From: JBBDMC01 sp963775235
GTDB taxonomy: Bacteria; Pseudomonadota; Alphaproteobacteria; Rhizobiales; Kaistiaceae
Reading direction: 5' to 3'
Length of the DNA: 64,000 nt
Assembly (NCBI GenBank): GCA_963775235.1
Contig: CAVZHY010000002.1
Location: forward strand, 1-64,000
Shown here: in pieces, positions 39,676-47,593 of the stretch
Position numbering within the stretch: the stretch's first letter is position 1
Layout of the letters: every line of letters starts with the position of its first letter
The notes under the pieces: model-generated
What the model saw: the letters and a program-made list of their open reading frames with translations, nothing else
Told to the model about the DNA's origin: nothing
The model's database searches: none
Position numbers and translations under genes: made by a program

Positions 39676-41628
39676 TCAATCGCATCGGGTCATGAAGCCA
39701 TCGAAGAATGCGGCAAGACCCGCAAAGGCATCAAGCGGCAGGACGTGGGCGACATACTGGTCGGGGCGAACGACAACCATGCAGCCCTCGCCTCGATCAA
39801 TGCCGCGCAGGTCGAATATGTCACTGCCGCTTTTCAGGTCAGGGCAGAAAACTTTCTCGTAGTCGCGCAGTCCAAAGCGGCCTTTACGAGGCATCAGGAA
39901 AGGAGGCATCGCCTCGACGGCCAGATCGCGATGGCTGTGCTGAAAGATCGCCCGGACGTCGATCACCGAGTCAATGTCCGCGCCCTTCGGCGTGTATTTC
40001 CGGACCGGAGAGGCGCGCAACTCGGCAAGAAATGCGCAGAGGGCTCTCGTGCAGGACGAAGCCGCAGCGGGATCTTCGGTCCTGGAGAATGCGAAGATAC
40101 GCCAGCGGCCGTCGGCCTTTATCGTGTGCCCCAGGTGAACCGGCCTGGCATCCGCAAGGCGAATGACCGGCGCCGAGTGAAAGCGCATGCCAATCACCAG
40201 GCCCTTCGCGAGGTGCTGATAGGCCGGTTCGGCACTGATGATCGACGGAGCGTACGTGGTCGCCGTTCCCGCGGTGAAGCGCCCCTGCTTTATGAAATAT
40301 TTCTGGAACTCCGCCGGATCGACCCCCTGGCTATCCTCTTCCGCCGCGTCCTTCGGCCGAGCGCTGAACATGCGGGCCAACTCGCGGTCGAAGTCGATCA
40401 GTTCCTTCGCAATTGCGCGGCGCTCGGCAGAGTAGGTGTGCAGGAGATGCGGCGCCGACTGCTCACGCAGGACAGCCGCAAGTTTCCAACCGAGATTGAA
40501 CGCATCCTGCATGGAAACGTTCATGCCCTGTCCCGCCTTTGGGCTGTGCGTGTGGCAGGCGTCGCCGGCTATGAACACGCGCGGGGAGCGCGTATCCGCT
40601 TCCCCCTGCGGCACGTCGTCGAATGCGTCGCAAAGCCGCTGGCCGATCTCATAGACCGACCACCACGCAACCTCCTTTATCCCGATCGTGTAGGGGCGAA
40701 GAACGCGCTGCGTCGCCGCGATCAGGTGGTCAACCGTAAGGCGACGGCTGGAGACTCTTTCGTTCTCAGCAAGCTTGTCGAGCTCGACGTATATGCGGAC
40801 GAGGTAGCCGCCTTCCCGAGGGATGATCAGGAGATTTCCATCGTTGGCGGAATAGACCGTGGTCTTCAGGCGTATATCGGGGAAGTCGGTGACTGCGAGA
40901 ACATCCATGACACCCCAGGCCTGGTTGCCCGAATCCCCGCGGCGCGCGACCCCCAGGGACTCGCGCACGGCGCTCCGCGCGCCGTCGCAGCCAACGACAT
41001 AACGGGCCCTGACCGTTTCAACCTTGCCTTCGTGCACATTGCCGATCCGCTCGAGCCTGACTGTCACCGGATGAGTAGCAGCAATATCGGCCGGCGATGC
41101 CGCGCGGCTGATCTCAAGACCGAGCAGGCGCCACCCATAGTCGGGCTCCAGCCGGTTCGGCGAATTGCGCATGACATCGAGGTAAAAGTCGTGCACGCGT
41201 GCCTGGTTCAGTGTCACATGGGGGAATTCGGAAAGACCGTCTTCCACGTCCTGCACCCTGCCGCGGCGCACGATGTTGTTCCTGTTAAGGTCATCCGGCC
41301 GCCAGAACGTCGTCTCGTTGACCCAGTAGGCTTCCTTCTGCACGCGCTCGGCGAATCCGAAGGCCTCGAACATCTCCATCGTTCGGCAGGCAATGCCGTC
41401 AGCCTGTCCGTGGAGCAGTGGTCCGGATTTCTGTTCGATAATCCGGGTGTCGATTTCGGGGAAGGCGGCAAGCTGTGCCGCCAGGGTCAGACCGGTTGGA
41501 CCGGACCCAACGATCAGGACATCAACTTCCTCCGGAAAAGAGTTGGCGCCGCGTGATGACCCATGGCGCTCGGAGGGGTCGCAGATTTCGGGATCGCCCG
41601 GTCTGAAGCCGTTGAGATGGAATTGCAT
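39676..41628 (-). CDS. FAD-dependent aromatic hydroxylase (MobA-like 3-hydroxybenzoate 4-monooxygenase family)
   Basis: This is a group A flavoprotein monooxygenase of about 650 residues with a C-terminal thioredoxin-like domain, as in 3-hydroxybenzoate 4-monooxygenase and phenol hydroxylase. Motifs are VDVLIVGSGPTGLTLAAQLA, YVVGCDGARSAVRESLG (DG motif) and VFIAGDACHTHSPKAGQGMN (GD motif). The C-terminal domain ends GCMVVVRPDQYVAHVLPLD. The start is ATG 41628. It would convert a hydroxybenzoate to a dihydroxybenzoate using NADPH and oxygen. It sits just before the BKACE gene on the same strand, with a 95-base gap, so it probably belongs to the same catabolic locus. Confidence 0.88.
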   Translation of the reverse strand: MQFHLNGFRPGDPEICDPSERHGSSRGANSFPEEVDVLIVGSGPTGLTLAAQLAAFPEIDTRIIEQKSGPLLHGQADGIACRTMEMFEAFGFAERVQKEAYWVNETTFWRPDDLNRNNIVRRGRVQDVEDGLSEFPHVTLNQARVHDFYLDVMRNSPNRLEPDYGWRLLGLEISRAASPADIAATHPVTVRLERIGNVHEGKVETVRARYVVGCDGARSAVRESLGVARRGDSGNQAWGVMDVLAVTDFPDIRLKTTVYSANDGNLLIIPREGGYLVRIYVELDKLAENERVSSRRLTVDHLIAATQRVLRPYTIGIKEVAWWSVYEIGQRLCDAFDDVPQGEADTRSPRVFIAGDACHTHSPKAGQGMNVSMQDAFNLGWKLAAVLREQSAPHLLHTYSAERRAIAKELIDFDRELARMFSARPKDAAEEDSQGVDPAEFQKYFIKQGRFTAGTATTYAPSIISAEPAYQHLAKGLVIGMRFHSAPVIRLADARPVHLGHTIKADGRWRIFAFSRTEDPAAASSCTRALCAFLAELRASPVRKYTPKGADIDSVIDVRAIFQHSHRDLAVEAMPPFLMPRKGRFGLRDYEKVFCPDLKSGSDIFDLRGIDRGEGCMVVVRPDQYVAHVLPLDAFAGLAAFFDGFMTRCD

Positions 41629-41723
41629 GGCGCCCAACCTTCTTCAAACGCATTGCATCGGCAAATTTTGATCTCACAGGGGAACAGCCGGGACCTGCTG
41701 CAGCCGCTCTCGGGGCGGCCTTG

Positions 41724-42659
41724 TCAAAACCCGACCTGGTCGGCGCCTTTCAACTTCAGCATGTCCCGCGCAACGGCCGGGGTCGCGACCGTGTAGCCCA
41801 GTTCCTCCACGATGCGGCGAATCTTGCCGACCTGCTCGGCATTGGCCTCCGCCTTGCGCCCGGGCCCCAGGTAAAGGCTGTCCTCCAGGCCGACACGGAC
41901 GTTGCCGCCCATGACCGCCGCCTGGGTGGAGAACGGCATCTGAAAACGACCAGCCGCCAGGACCGACCAAAGGTAGTCGTCGCCGAACAATCGATCGGCG
42001 GTTCGCTTCATGAAAAGGAGGTTGTCCATCTCGGCCCCGATGCCGCCGAGGATTCCGAAGATCAGTTGGACGAAGAACGGTGGCTCCACCATTCCCCGGT
42101 CGACGAAATGGGCGAGGTTGTAAAGGTGTCCGACATCGTAGCACTCGTGCTCGAAACGGGTCCCGTGTTCCTTGCCCAACAGTTCGATGATGCGCGCGAT
42201 GTCGCGAAACGTGTTTCGAAAAATAAAGTCGTCGGTGTTGCGGAGGTACGGCTCCTCCCACGGGAATTTCCATTCCTTGTAGCGATCGACCAGCGGGAAC
42301 AGGCCGAAATTCATCGAACCCATGTTCAGCGAACACATTTCCGGCTTGGCGGCCAGTGGCGCCTGTAGCCTGTCCTCGACCGTCATGTTGAGCCCGCCGC
42401 CCGTCGTGATGTTGAGGATGGCGTCGGCCGACTGCTTGATCACCGGCAGGAACTGCATGAACACTGTCGGATCGGGAGTCGGACGTCCGTCCCGCGGATC
42501 GCGCGCGTGCAGATGCAGGATAGCGGCGCCGGCCGCGGCGGCATCGATCGCCTGGCGGGCGATATCCGCCGGCCGCCACGGCAAAGCGTCCGACATGGTT
42601 GGCGTGTGAATCGAACCGGTTACAGCGCAACTGATGATCACAGGTCTTTGCGCGGCCAT
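41724..42659 (-). CDS. BKACE family beta-keto acid cleavage enzyme (DUF849)
   Basis: This zinc enzyme of the BKACE family cleaves a beta-keto acid with acetyl-CoA, as Kce does with 3-keto-5-aminohexanoate. The 311-residue protein has VIISCAVTGSIHTPTMSDAL, zinc ligands in AILHLHARDPRDGRP (His49, His51), NITTGGGLNMTVEDRL, FEHECYDVGHLYNL and the terminal VATPAVARDMLKLKG. The start follows AAGGGACGGAGG. It is divergent from the IclR regulator, its most likely controller. The family is promiscuous; the substrate cannot be told. Confidence 0.92.
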   Translation of the reverse strand: MAAQRPVIISCAVTGSIHTPTMSDALPWRPADIARQAIDAAAAGAAILHLHARDPRDGRPTPDPTVFMQFLPVIKQSADAILNITTGGGLNMTVEDRLQAPLAAKPEMCSLNMGSMNFGLFPLVDRYKEWKFPWEEPYLRNTDDFIFRNTFRDIARIIELLGKEHGTRFEHECYDVGHLYNLAHFVDRGMVEPPFFVQLIFGILGGIGAEMDNLLFMKRTADRLFGDDYLWSVLAAGRFQMPFSTQAAVMGGNVRVGLEDSLYLGPGRKAEANAEQVGKIRRIVEELGYTVATPAVARDMLKLKGADQVGF

Positions 42660-42859
42660 TGCCTCCGTCCCTTCTGTAAGTGATGCGAACGCCGTTCCGA
42701 CAGGGGGAAGCAGCGATTACCGGTGTTGTCAAACAATAATACCAAACTATGCGATTGACGGCCGTCCGGATGGCTGATACCGCAAATTTCGCGATTTAGG
42801 CGGCCGCGCATCTGCTGAAGCCGGCACGGCCGCCTGCTTAATCCGCATGTTGACGAACA
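42660..42859. promoter_or_regulatory. Divergent control region between BKACE and IclR genes
   Basis: This 200-base region separates the BKACE gene (minus) and the IclR regulator (plus). An AT-rich core at about 42730-42755 (CAAACAATAATACCAAACTA) suits promoter elements, and GACGGCCGTC at about 42758-42767 is a perfect 10-bp palindrome that could be an operator half. Assignment to the IclR protein is an inference from position. Confidence 0.4.
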
Positions 42860-43675
42860 ATGGCGGGCAGAGGCTCCATCCACCACGTCTCTCAAATCCT
42901 CGACCTTTTCACCGACGGACGCTCGTCGTTGAAGATCGAGGACATTGAGTCGGCGGTCGGTCTCACCCGAAGCACAGCCTATCGCACCATCAAGGCGCTG
43001 ACCGAGACCGGCTTCCTCGACCGGGTCTCGGAGAATGGCTATGCGCTGGGTCCACGTATTTTCGAACTGTACCGTCAGCTCGAACTCAGCAGTCCGCTTC
43101 TGGCGGCAGCGCGTCCGGCAATGGTCGCCCTCGCCTCGACGGCGGCCAAAGGCAGTGCCGTGCTGTTGTGCCGCGCCTACCGCGATCAGGTGATGTGTAT
43201 CCATCAGGAAATTACCTACGGTCCCCAGGACCCGGTGAGTTTCCAGGTCGGCCGACCGATGCCCCTCTACCGCGGATCGTCTTCGGTGGTCGTGCTGGCA
43301 CACCTCGAGCGGCCCCGGCTCTTGCGGCTCTACGAGCGCGATCACGATACGATCGGCGAAGCCGGGCTAGGAACCACGAGGGAGCAGTACCTCGCTACGC
43401 TGAAGGCGGTGCGCCGCACCGGCCACCTGGTCACCCACGGAGAGGTGGACCGGGGACGCATCGGCGTTGCGGCAGGCTTCGTGCAGAAATCGCTCGGCAT
43501 AACAGGCAGCATCAGCCTGGTCCTCTCCGGGGCCACGTCCACCGAGGTCGATGTCAGCCGGGCCATTGTGCAGGTTGTGGCGGCGGCCCACGAAATCTCC
43601 GCCAAGCTTCGCGATTTCGAGGCTGCCACCAAGCCCGCGGCCCATGATATCGGAACGCCAGCCGCGATCGCTTGA
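42860..43675 (+). CDS. IclR family transcriptional regulator
   Basis: This 271-residue regulator has an N-terminal winged helix (VSQILDLFTDGRSSLKIEDI, TRSTAYRTIKALTETGFL) and an IclR effector domain with VMCIHQEITYGPQDPV, GRPMPLYRGSSSVVVLAH and a C-terminal VAAGFVQKSLGITGSISLVL. Family members usually control aromatic or carboxylate catabolism and are released or activated by the substrate. It is divergent from BKACE and leads into the aldolase-like and decarboxylase-like genes. Confidence 0.93.
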   Translation: MAGRGSIHHVSQILDLFTDGRSSLKIEDIESAVGLTRSTAYRTIKALTETGFLDRVSENGYALGPRIFELYRQLELSSPLLAAARPAMVALASTAAKGSAVLLCRAYRDQVMCIHQEITYGPQDPVSFQVGRPMPLYRGSSSVVVLAHLERPRLLRLYERDHDTIGEAGLGTTREQYLATLKAVRRTGHLVTHGEVDRGRIGVAAGFVQKSLGITGSISLVLSGATSTEVDVSRAIVQVVAAAHEISAKLRDFEAATKPAAHDIGTPAAIA

Positions 43676-43735
43676 GGCGTTCCGGCCACGGCGCCCGCTT
43701 CTGGGGCGTGAACCGACAGACGGAGGGAACGCAAG

Positions 43736-44473
43736 ATGGTGGGGTCCACCGATTTGCTGGATGAGTTGGTTGCGGCGAACCGGATCCTGGCGGCCGAGGG
43801 TGTGGTCGATGCATTCGGGCACGTGAGCGTGCGCCATCCCGACCGGCCGGACCGATTTCTGATGTCGCGGGCGCGGCCGCCAAGGCTGTGCGAAGCCGCC
43901 GACATCGCGGAATTCGATCTGGCCGGCGAGCCAGTCGCGACGGGCGGGAGAAAGCCCTTCCTGGAGCGCTTCATACATGCCGCGCTCTACGAAGCGCGGC
44001 CCGACGTCATCAGCGTGGTGCACAGCCACAGCCGCAGCGTCATCCCCTTCGGGGTCACGACCGATCGGCTGCGTCCGATCATGCACAGCTGCGCCTGCAT
44101 CGGCCACACCGTGCCTGTTTGGGACGCGCGTGACGCTTTCGGCGACACCGATCTTCTGATCTCCAGCATGGCGATGGGTCGCGATCTCGCCAAGCGCCTC
44201 GGGAGCGGCACGGCGGCACTCATGCGCGGTCACGGTTCGACCGTTGTCGGCCGATCCATCCGCGGGGCCGTTTACACCGCCGTCTATCTCGAGGTGAACG
44301 CTCAACTGCAGGCGGAAGCAAGTCGGTCGCCTCCCATCACCTTCCTCTCCGACGGCGAGATCGACAAGGTTACCGCGCGCCTTGCTCGCGGCAAGCCGGG
44401 CGAGGGATATGATCGTGCCTGGGAGGCCTGGTGCGACCGGGCCAACGTCCCTTTCGTCCCGGCCGGCGGATAG
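43736..44473 (+). CDS. Class II aldolase/adducin family protein, copy 1
   Basis: This is a zinc-dependent class II aldolase/adducin-fold protein of 245 residues. The head is LVAANRILAAEGVVDAFGHV, followed by MSRARPPRLCEAADIAEFDL; zinc-ligand histidines appear in VVHSHSRSVIPFG and LMRGHGSTVVGRSI. This branch includes decarboxylases of dihydroxylated aromatic acids such as 3,4-dihydroxyphthalate decarboxylase, as well as true aldolases. GGAGGG lies 8 bases before the ATG. A paralog occurs at 54957-55691. The next gene resembles 4,5-dihydroxyphthalate decarboxylase, so a decarboxylase role is favoured. Confidence 0.88.
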   Translation: MVGSTDLLDELVAANRILAAEGVVDAFGHVSVRHPDRPDRFLMSRARPPRLCEAADIAEFDLAGEPVATGGRKPFLERFIHAALYEARPDVISVVHSHSRSVIPFGVTTDRLRPIMHSCACIGHTVPVWDARDAFGDTDLLISSMAMGRDLAKRLGSGTAALMRGHGSTVVGRSIRGAVYTAVYLEVNAQLQAEASRSPPITFLSDGEIDKVTARLARGKPGEGYDRAWEAWCDRANVPFVPAGG

Positions 44474-44515
44474 ACGCGGGCGCGTTTCAGCAACGAGCGA
44501 TCTGGATCCTGATCG

Positions 44516-45502
44516 ATGACCATTCCCCTCACCATCGCCGTCGGCGACTACGACCACACGCGCGATCTCGCGGCCGGCAAAGTCGGCGTCCAGGGCGTCG
44601 ACCTGACGATGCTGGCTTTTCCGGTGGAGGAGATTTTCCACCGCTTCATCCATTTCCGGGAATGGGACGTTTCGGAGATGTCGTTCGCCAAGTACGTGTC
44701 GTTCATTTCCCAAGGCGACGACAGCATGGTCGGCCTGCCGATCTTCCCGTCCAGGGTGTTCAGACATTCCTCGATTTTCGTACGAGCTGACAGCGATTTG
44801 GCCCAGCCGCAGCATCTTGCGGGCAAGCGCGTGGGGGTCCCCGAATGGGCCCAGACCGCGGCAGTGTATTCACGCGGCCTGCTGGCTCACGAATACGGCG
44901 TCGACCTCGCGTCCATTCGTTGGTTCCAGGGGGGCGTCAATGACGCGGGTCGTAAGGAGAAAACGACAGTCAACCTTCCGGCCGGCGTGAACTGCACGTC
45001 GGCGAGCGACCGCTCCCTATCGGAGATGCTGCTGGCGGGGGACCTCGACGCCGTGCTGTCGGCGCGTCCCCCGGCACCGTTCCTTGCCGGCGATCCGAGC
45101 ATTCGCCTGCTGTTCTCCAATTCCCAGCAGGCTGAATTGGCCTATTGGCGCAAGACCGGCATCTTCCCGATCATGCATCTTCTGGTGATGCGTCGAGATG
45201 TCTTCGATCGCAATCGATGGGTAGCGATGAATCTCCTTGAGGCATTTGAGGAAGCCAAGAACCGGAGCCTCGCGCGGGCGGCGGACCGGGCGATCTCGCA
45301 CTATCCGATCCCCTGGACCTCCAGCTACGCCATCCTCTCCAAGGAGATCATGGGCCCGGATTTCTGGCCGTACGGCATCGAAGCGAACCGGCCCACTCTC
45401 GAGGCCTTCACCGCCTACGCGTTCGAACAAGGCGTGTGCGCGTGCAAGCTCGCACCTGAGGCATTGTTCCCGAAAGAGGTACAGACCCGGGTCAGGGTTT
45501 GA
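44516..45502 (+). CDS. 4,5-dihydroxyphthalate decarboxylase-like protein
   Basis: This 328-residue protein without signal peptide has the periplasmic-binding-protein-like fold shared by 4,5-dihydroxyphthalate decarboxylase (Pht5) and NMT1-type binding proteins. Features are LTIAVGDYDHTRDLAAGKV, FHRFIHFREWDVSEMSFAKY, GLPIFPSRVFRHSSIFVRAD, then LAGKRVGVPEWAQTAAVYSR and the terminal YPIPWTSSYAILSKEIMGPD. The absence of a signal peptide favours a cytoplasmic enzyme over a binding protein. It is 42 bases after the class II aldolase-like gene and is the last gene before the transporter operon. Confidence 0.83.
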   Translation: MTIPLTIAVGDYDHTRDLAAGKVGVQGVDLTMLAFPVEEIFHRFIHFREWDVSEMSFAKYVSFISQGDDSMVGLPIFPSRVFRHSSIFVRADSDLAQPQHLAGKRVGVPEWAQTAAVYSRGLLAHEYGVDLASIRWFQGGVNDAGRKEKTTVNLPAGVNCTSASDRSLSEMLLAGDLDAVLSARPPAPFLAGDPSIRLLFSNSQQAELAYWRKTGIFPIMHLLVMRRDVFDRNRWVAMNLLEAFEEAKNRSLARAADRAISHYPIPWTSSYAILSKEIMGPDFWPYGIEANRPTLEAFTAYAFEQGVCACKLAPEALFPKEVQTRVRV

Positions 45503-45869
45503 CTGAACCGGAGCGCAGCAGAGACCGAGAAATTTCCCATTGACATGGGTTGTCTGATGCCCAGAATGATCGATACGCGCATTCTGCCGTCGCCTCCAAT
45601 ATCAAAATATGGGATTTTGGTTGAGACCAGAAAAAGAATGCGAGGGGAAACGCAGCAGGGTCGCGCGCTCGCGGGATTCAGCTTCACAACGACGTTCGGG
45701 TCGCCGCGCTTCCGTTTGTGGACGTGTGCGGCGTGTAGGTTGGTTCCGGCACGGCTCATCGCCACGATGCTCTCGACAAACGATCCCATGATGGCAACCG
45801 GAGCCGCGACAACACACGGTTTTCGCCCACGGCTTGCAAGAGACGCCACAACGACAATCGAGTTTCATC
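45503..45869. other. Intergenic region before the transporter-redox operon
   Basis: This 367-base gap contains the candidate promoter with two dyads at 45536-45586 and an AT-rich run at 45598-45620. The remaining 250 bases form a long untranslated leader with no recognised riboswitch or open frame of coding character. Confidence 0.5.
45536..45586 (+). promoter_or_regulatory. Candidate promoter overlapped by two inverted repeats
   Basis: TTGACA at 45540-45545 resembles a sigma-70 -35 box, with AGAATG 17 bases further as a weak -10. CCCAT-TGAC-ATGGG (45536-45549) is an inverted repeat covering the -35, and CAGAATG-N11-CATTCTG (45562-45586) is a perfect 7-bp dyad covering the -10. This arrangement suits repression or activation by the IclR or LysR regulators of the island. 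It is inferred by eye. Confidence 0.45.
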
Positions 45870-46751
45870 ATGAAGCCGCTTGCTGCTGAAGTGTCCGAGC
45901 TCCCCGGCAAACGCGCTCCCGTCACCGCGCAACCGAAGATCAAAATCAAGGTCGAGGGGCTTTCCAAGCAATTCGTTCAAACAACACCGCGCCTTTTCAC
46001 GCGCGTGTGGAAGCCCGGCGTCGAGGCACTGAAGGACATCAGCGTCGATTTCCCCGAACTGAGCTTTGTATCGGTTCTGGGGCCGAGCGGATGCGGCAAG
46101 ACAACCCTGCTCCGGATCATGGCGGGCCTGATCCATCCGACGACGGGCGGGGTCTCGGTCGACGGCAAGCCGGTCGATGGCCCACGAGCCGGGAGCGGCA
46201 TGGTTTTCCAGTACATTGGCTTGTTTCCCTGGCGCACGATCGAGGACAACGTTTTCTTCTCCCGCGAAGTGCACAAGCACGGGAAGCTCACCGCCGAGGA
46301 AACGGAAAAAGCTCGCTCCTTCCTCAAGCTTGTCGGTCTGGACGGGTTCGAAAAGTCGTATCCGCATCAGCTGTCGGGCGGGATGCAGCAGCGCGTGGGC
46401 ATCGCCCGTGCGCTGGCGATCGAGCCCGACATTTTGCTGATGGATGAGCCGTTCGGGGCCCTTGACGCCCAGACCCGCCTTGTCCTGCAGGATGAACTTC
46501 TGCGGATCTGTCAGTCGTACAAGGCGACGGTGGTATTCATAACCCACGACATCGAAGAGGCGATCTACCTCTCGGACCAGATCATCGTAATGTCACGGCG
46601 GCCAGGCGTCGTGAAGTCCCTGATCGATGTTCACTTGCCCAAGCCCAGGTTCGAATACGACATCCACAGCATGCCGGAATTCATCGAGCTCAGGTCTTCG
46701 ATCTGGCATGCACTGCGCCACGAGATCGAAGAGGAATCGCACAGGCGATGA
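45870..46751 (+). CDS. ABC transporter ATP-binding protein, nitrate/sulfonate/taurine type
   Basis: This is an SsuB/TauB-like ATPase of 293 residues. Walker A is GPSGCGKTTLLRIMAGL, the Q-loop lies in MVFQYIGLFPWRT, the signature is HQLSGGMQQRVGIARALA, Walker B is ILLMDEPFGALD and the switch His is in FITHDIEEA. A 35-residue extension precedes the domain. The start at ATG 45870 is weakly supported; an in-frame ATG at 45834 is possible. The stop overlaps the permease start (ATGA). Confidence 0.93.
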   Translation: MKPLAAEVSELPGKRAPVTAQPKIKIKVEGLSKQFVQTTPRLFTRVWKPGVEALKDISVDFPELSFVSVLGPSGCGKTTLLRIMAGLIHPTTGGVSVDGKPVDGPRAGSGMVFQYIGLFPWRTIEDNVFFSREVHKHGKLTAEETEKARSFLKLVGLDGFEKSYPHQLSGGMQQRVGIARALAIEPDILLMDEPFGALDAQTRLVLQDELLRICQSYKATVVFITHDIEEAIYLSDQIIVMSRRPGVVKSLIDVHLPKPRFEYDIHSMPEFIELRSSIWHALRHEIEEESHRR

Positions 46752-47563
46752 GCCAGGTCACCGCAGCACGGCCCCTCAGTGGCGAGATTGCCTACCAGGA
46801 TCGCGCGCGCGTCACGTTCGCGGGCGAACGCAACACCCTTCGCCTCCTTTCCGTTGTCGTTCTTCTCGTCGTTTGGCAGATCGTCGGGATGCAGACCGCG
46901 ACTTTCGTGCTGCCGACCCCGATCGACGTCGCTGTTTCGTGGTGGCACCTGATGCTGACCGGTGAACTGATCACCGCGGCCGGCGCCAGCATCGTCGTAT
47001 TCATCCTTGGCTTTGGGACCGCGCTGCTGCTCGGACTGCCCATTGGTATCGCCACCGGGGTTTCGCGGCCGCTGGGCTATTTCTTCGACACCTACATCAC
47101 GATCTTCTGGTCAACGCCTTCGATCGCGCTTCTGCCGCTGCTGGTGGTGTGGTTCGGCCTCACCATGGAAACCAAGATCGTCCTGGTCTTCCTGTCCGCG
47201 TTCTGGCCGCTGGTGATCAATACGCAAGCCGGCATTCAACACGTGGAGAAGTCGTACGTCGAAGTCGCCGCCGCCTTCGGGGCAACAAAGCGGGAACTGC
47301 TCACGAAGGTGATGATACCGGCCGCAGTGCCGTTTCTCGTTGCCGGCACCAGGATAGCGGTCGGCCGCGCCATCATCGGCGTCATCGTGGCCGAGCTTTT
47401 CACCTCCGTCACCGGGCTTGGCGCGCGCATGACCTACTACAGCAACTTCTTCCAGACCGCGAACTATTTCGCCGCGTTGTTGATGTTCATCGCCTTCAGC
47501 GTCGTTGCAACCGAGGGCGTCCGCCTTTTCGAGAAGAAGTATACCCGTTGGCGCGCGGACTAG
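46748..47563 (+). CDS. ABC transporter permease, nitrate/sulfonate/taurine type
   Basis: This is an SsuC/TauC-like permease of 271 residues with six hydrophobic segments (LLSVVVLLVVWQIVG first) and the ATPase-contacting EAA loop EVAAAFGATKRELLTKVMIP. The 4-base overlap with the ATPase gene implies translational coupling. The flavoprotein gene follows 30 bases later, and the binding-protein gene lies after the ferredoxin. Confidence 0.93.
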   Translation: MSQVTAARPLSGEIAYQDRARVTFAGERNTLRLLSVVVLLVVWQIVGMQTATFVLPTPIDVAVSWWHLMLTGELITAAGASIVVFILGFGTALLLGLPIGIATGVSRPLGYFFDTYITIFWSTPSIALLPLLVVWFGLTMETKIVLVFLSAFWPLVINTQAGIQHVEKSYVEVAAAFGATKRELLTKVMIPAAVPFLVAGTRIAVGRAIIGVIVAELFTSVTGLGARMTYYSNFFQTANYFAALLMFIAFSVVATEGVRLFEKKYTRWRAD

Positions 47564-47593
47564 GGCTGTGAGATTCGTCCGGAGACAGAGGTC

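Noticed and set aside
39655..41556. 633-codon plus-strand open frame opposite the MobA-like gene
   Set aside because: The minus strand shows the FAD, DG and GD motifs of the hydroxylase; the plus frame has no recognisable domain or ribosome-binding site.
45545..45889. Open frame of 114 codons in the leader of the transporter operon
   Set aside because: It overlaps the promoter dyads and the ATPase start, has no ribosome-binding site and no recognisable protein motif.
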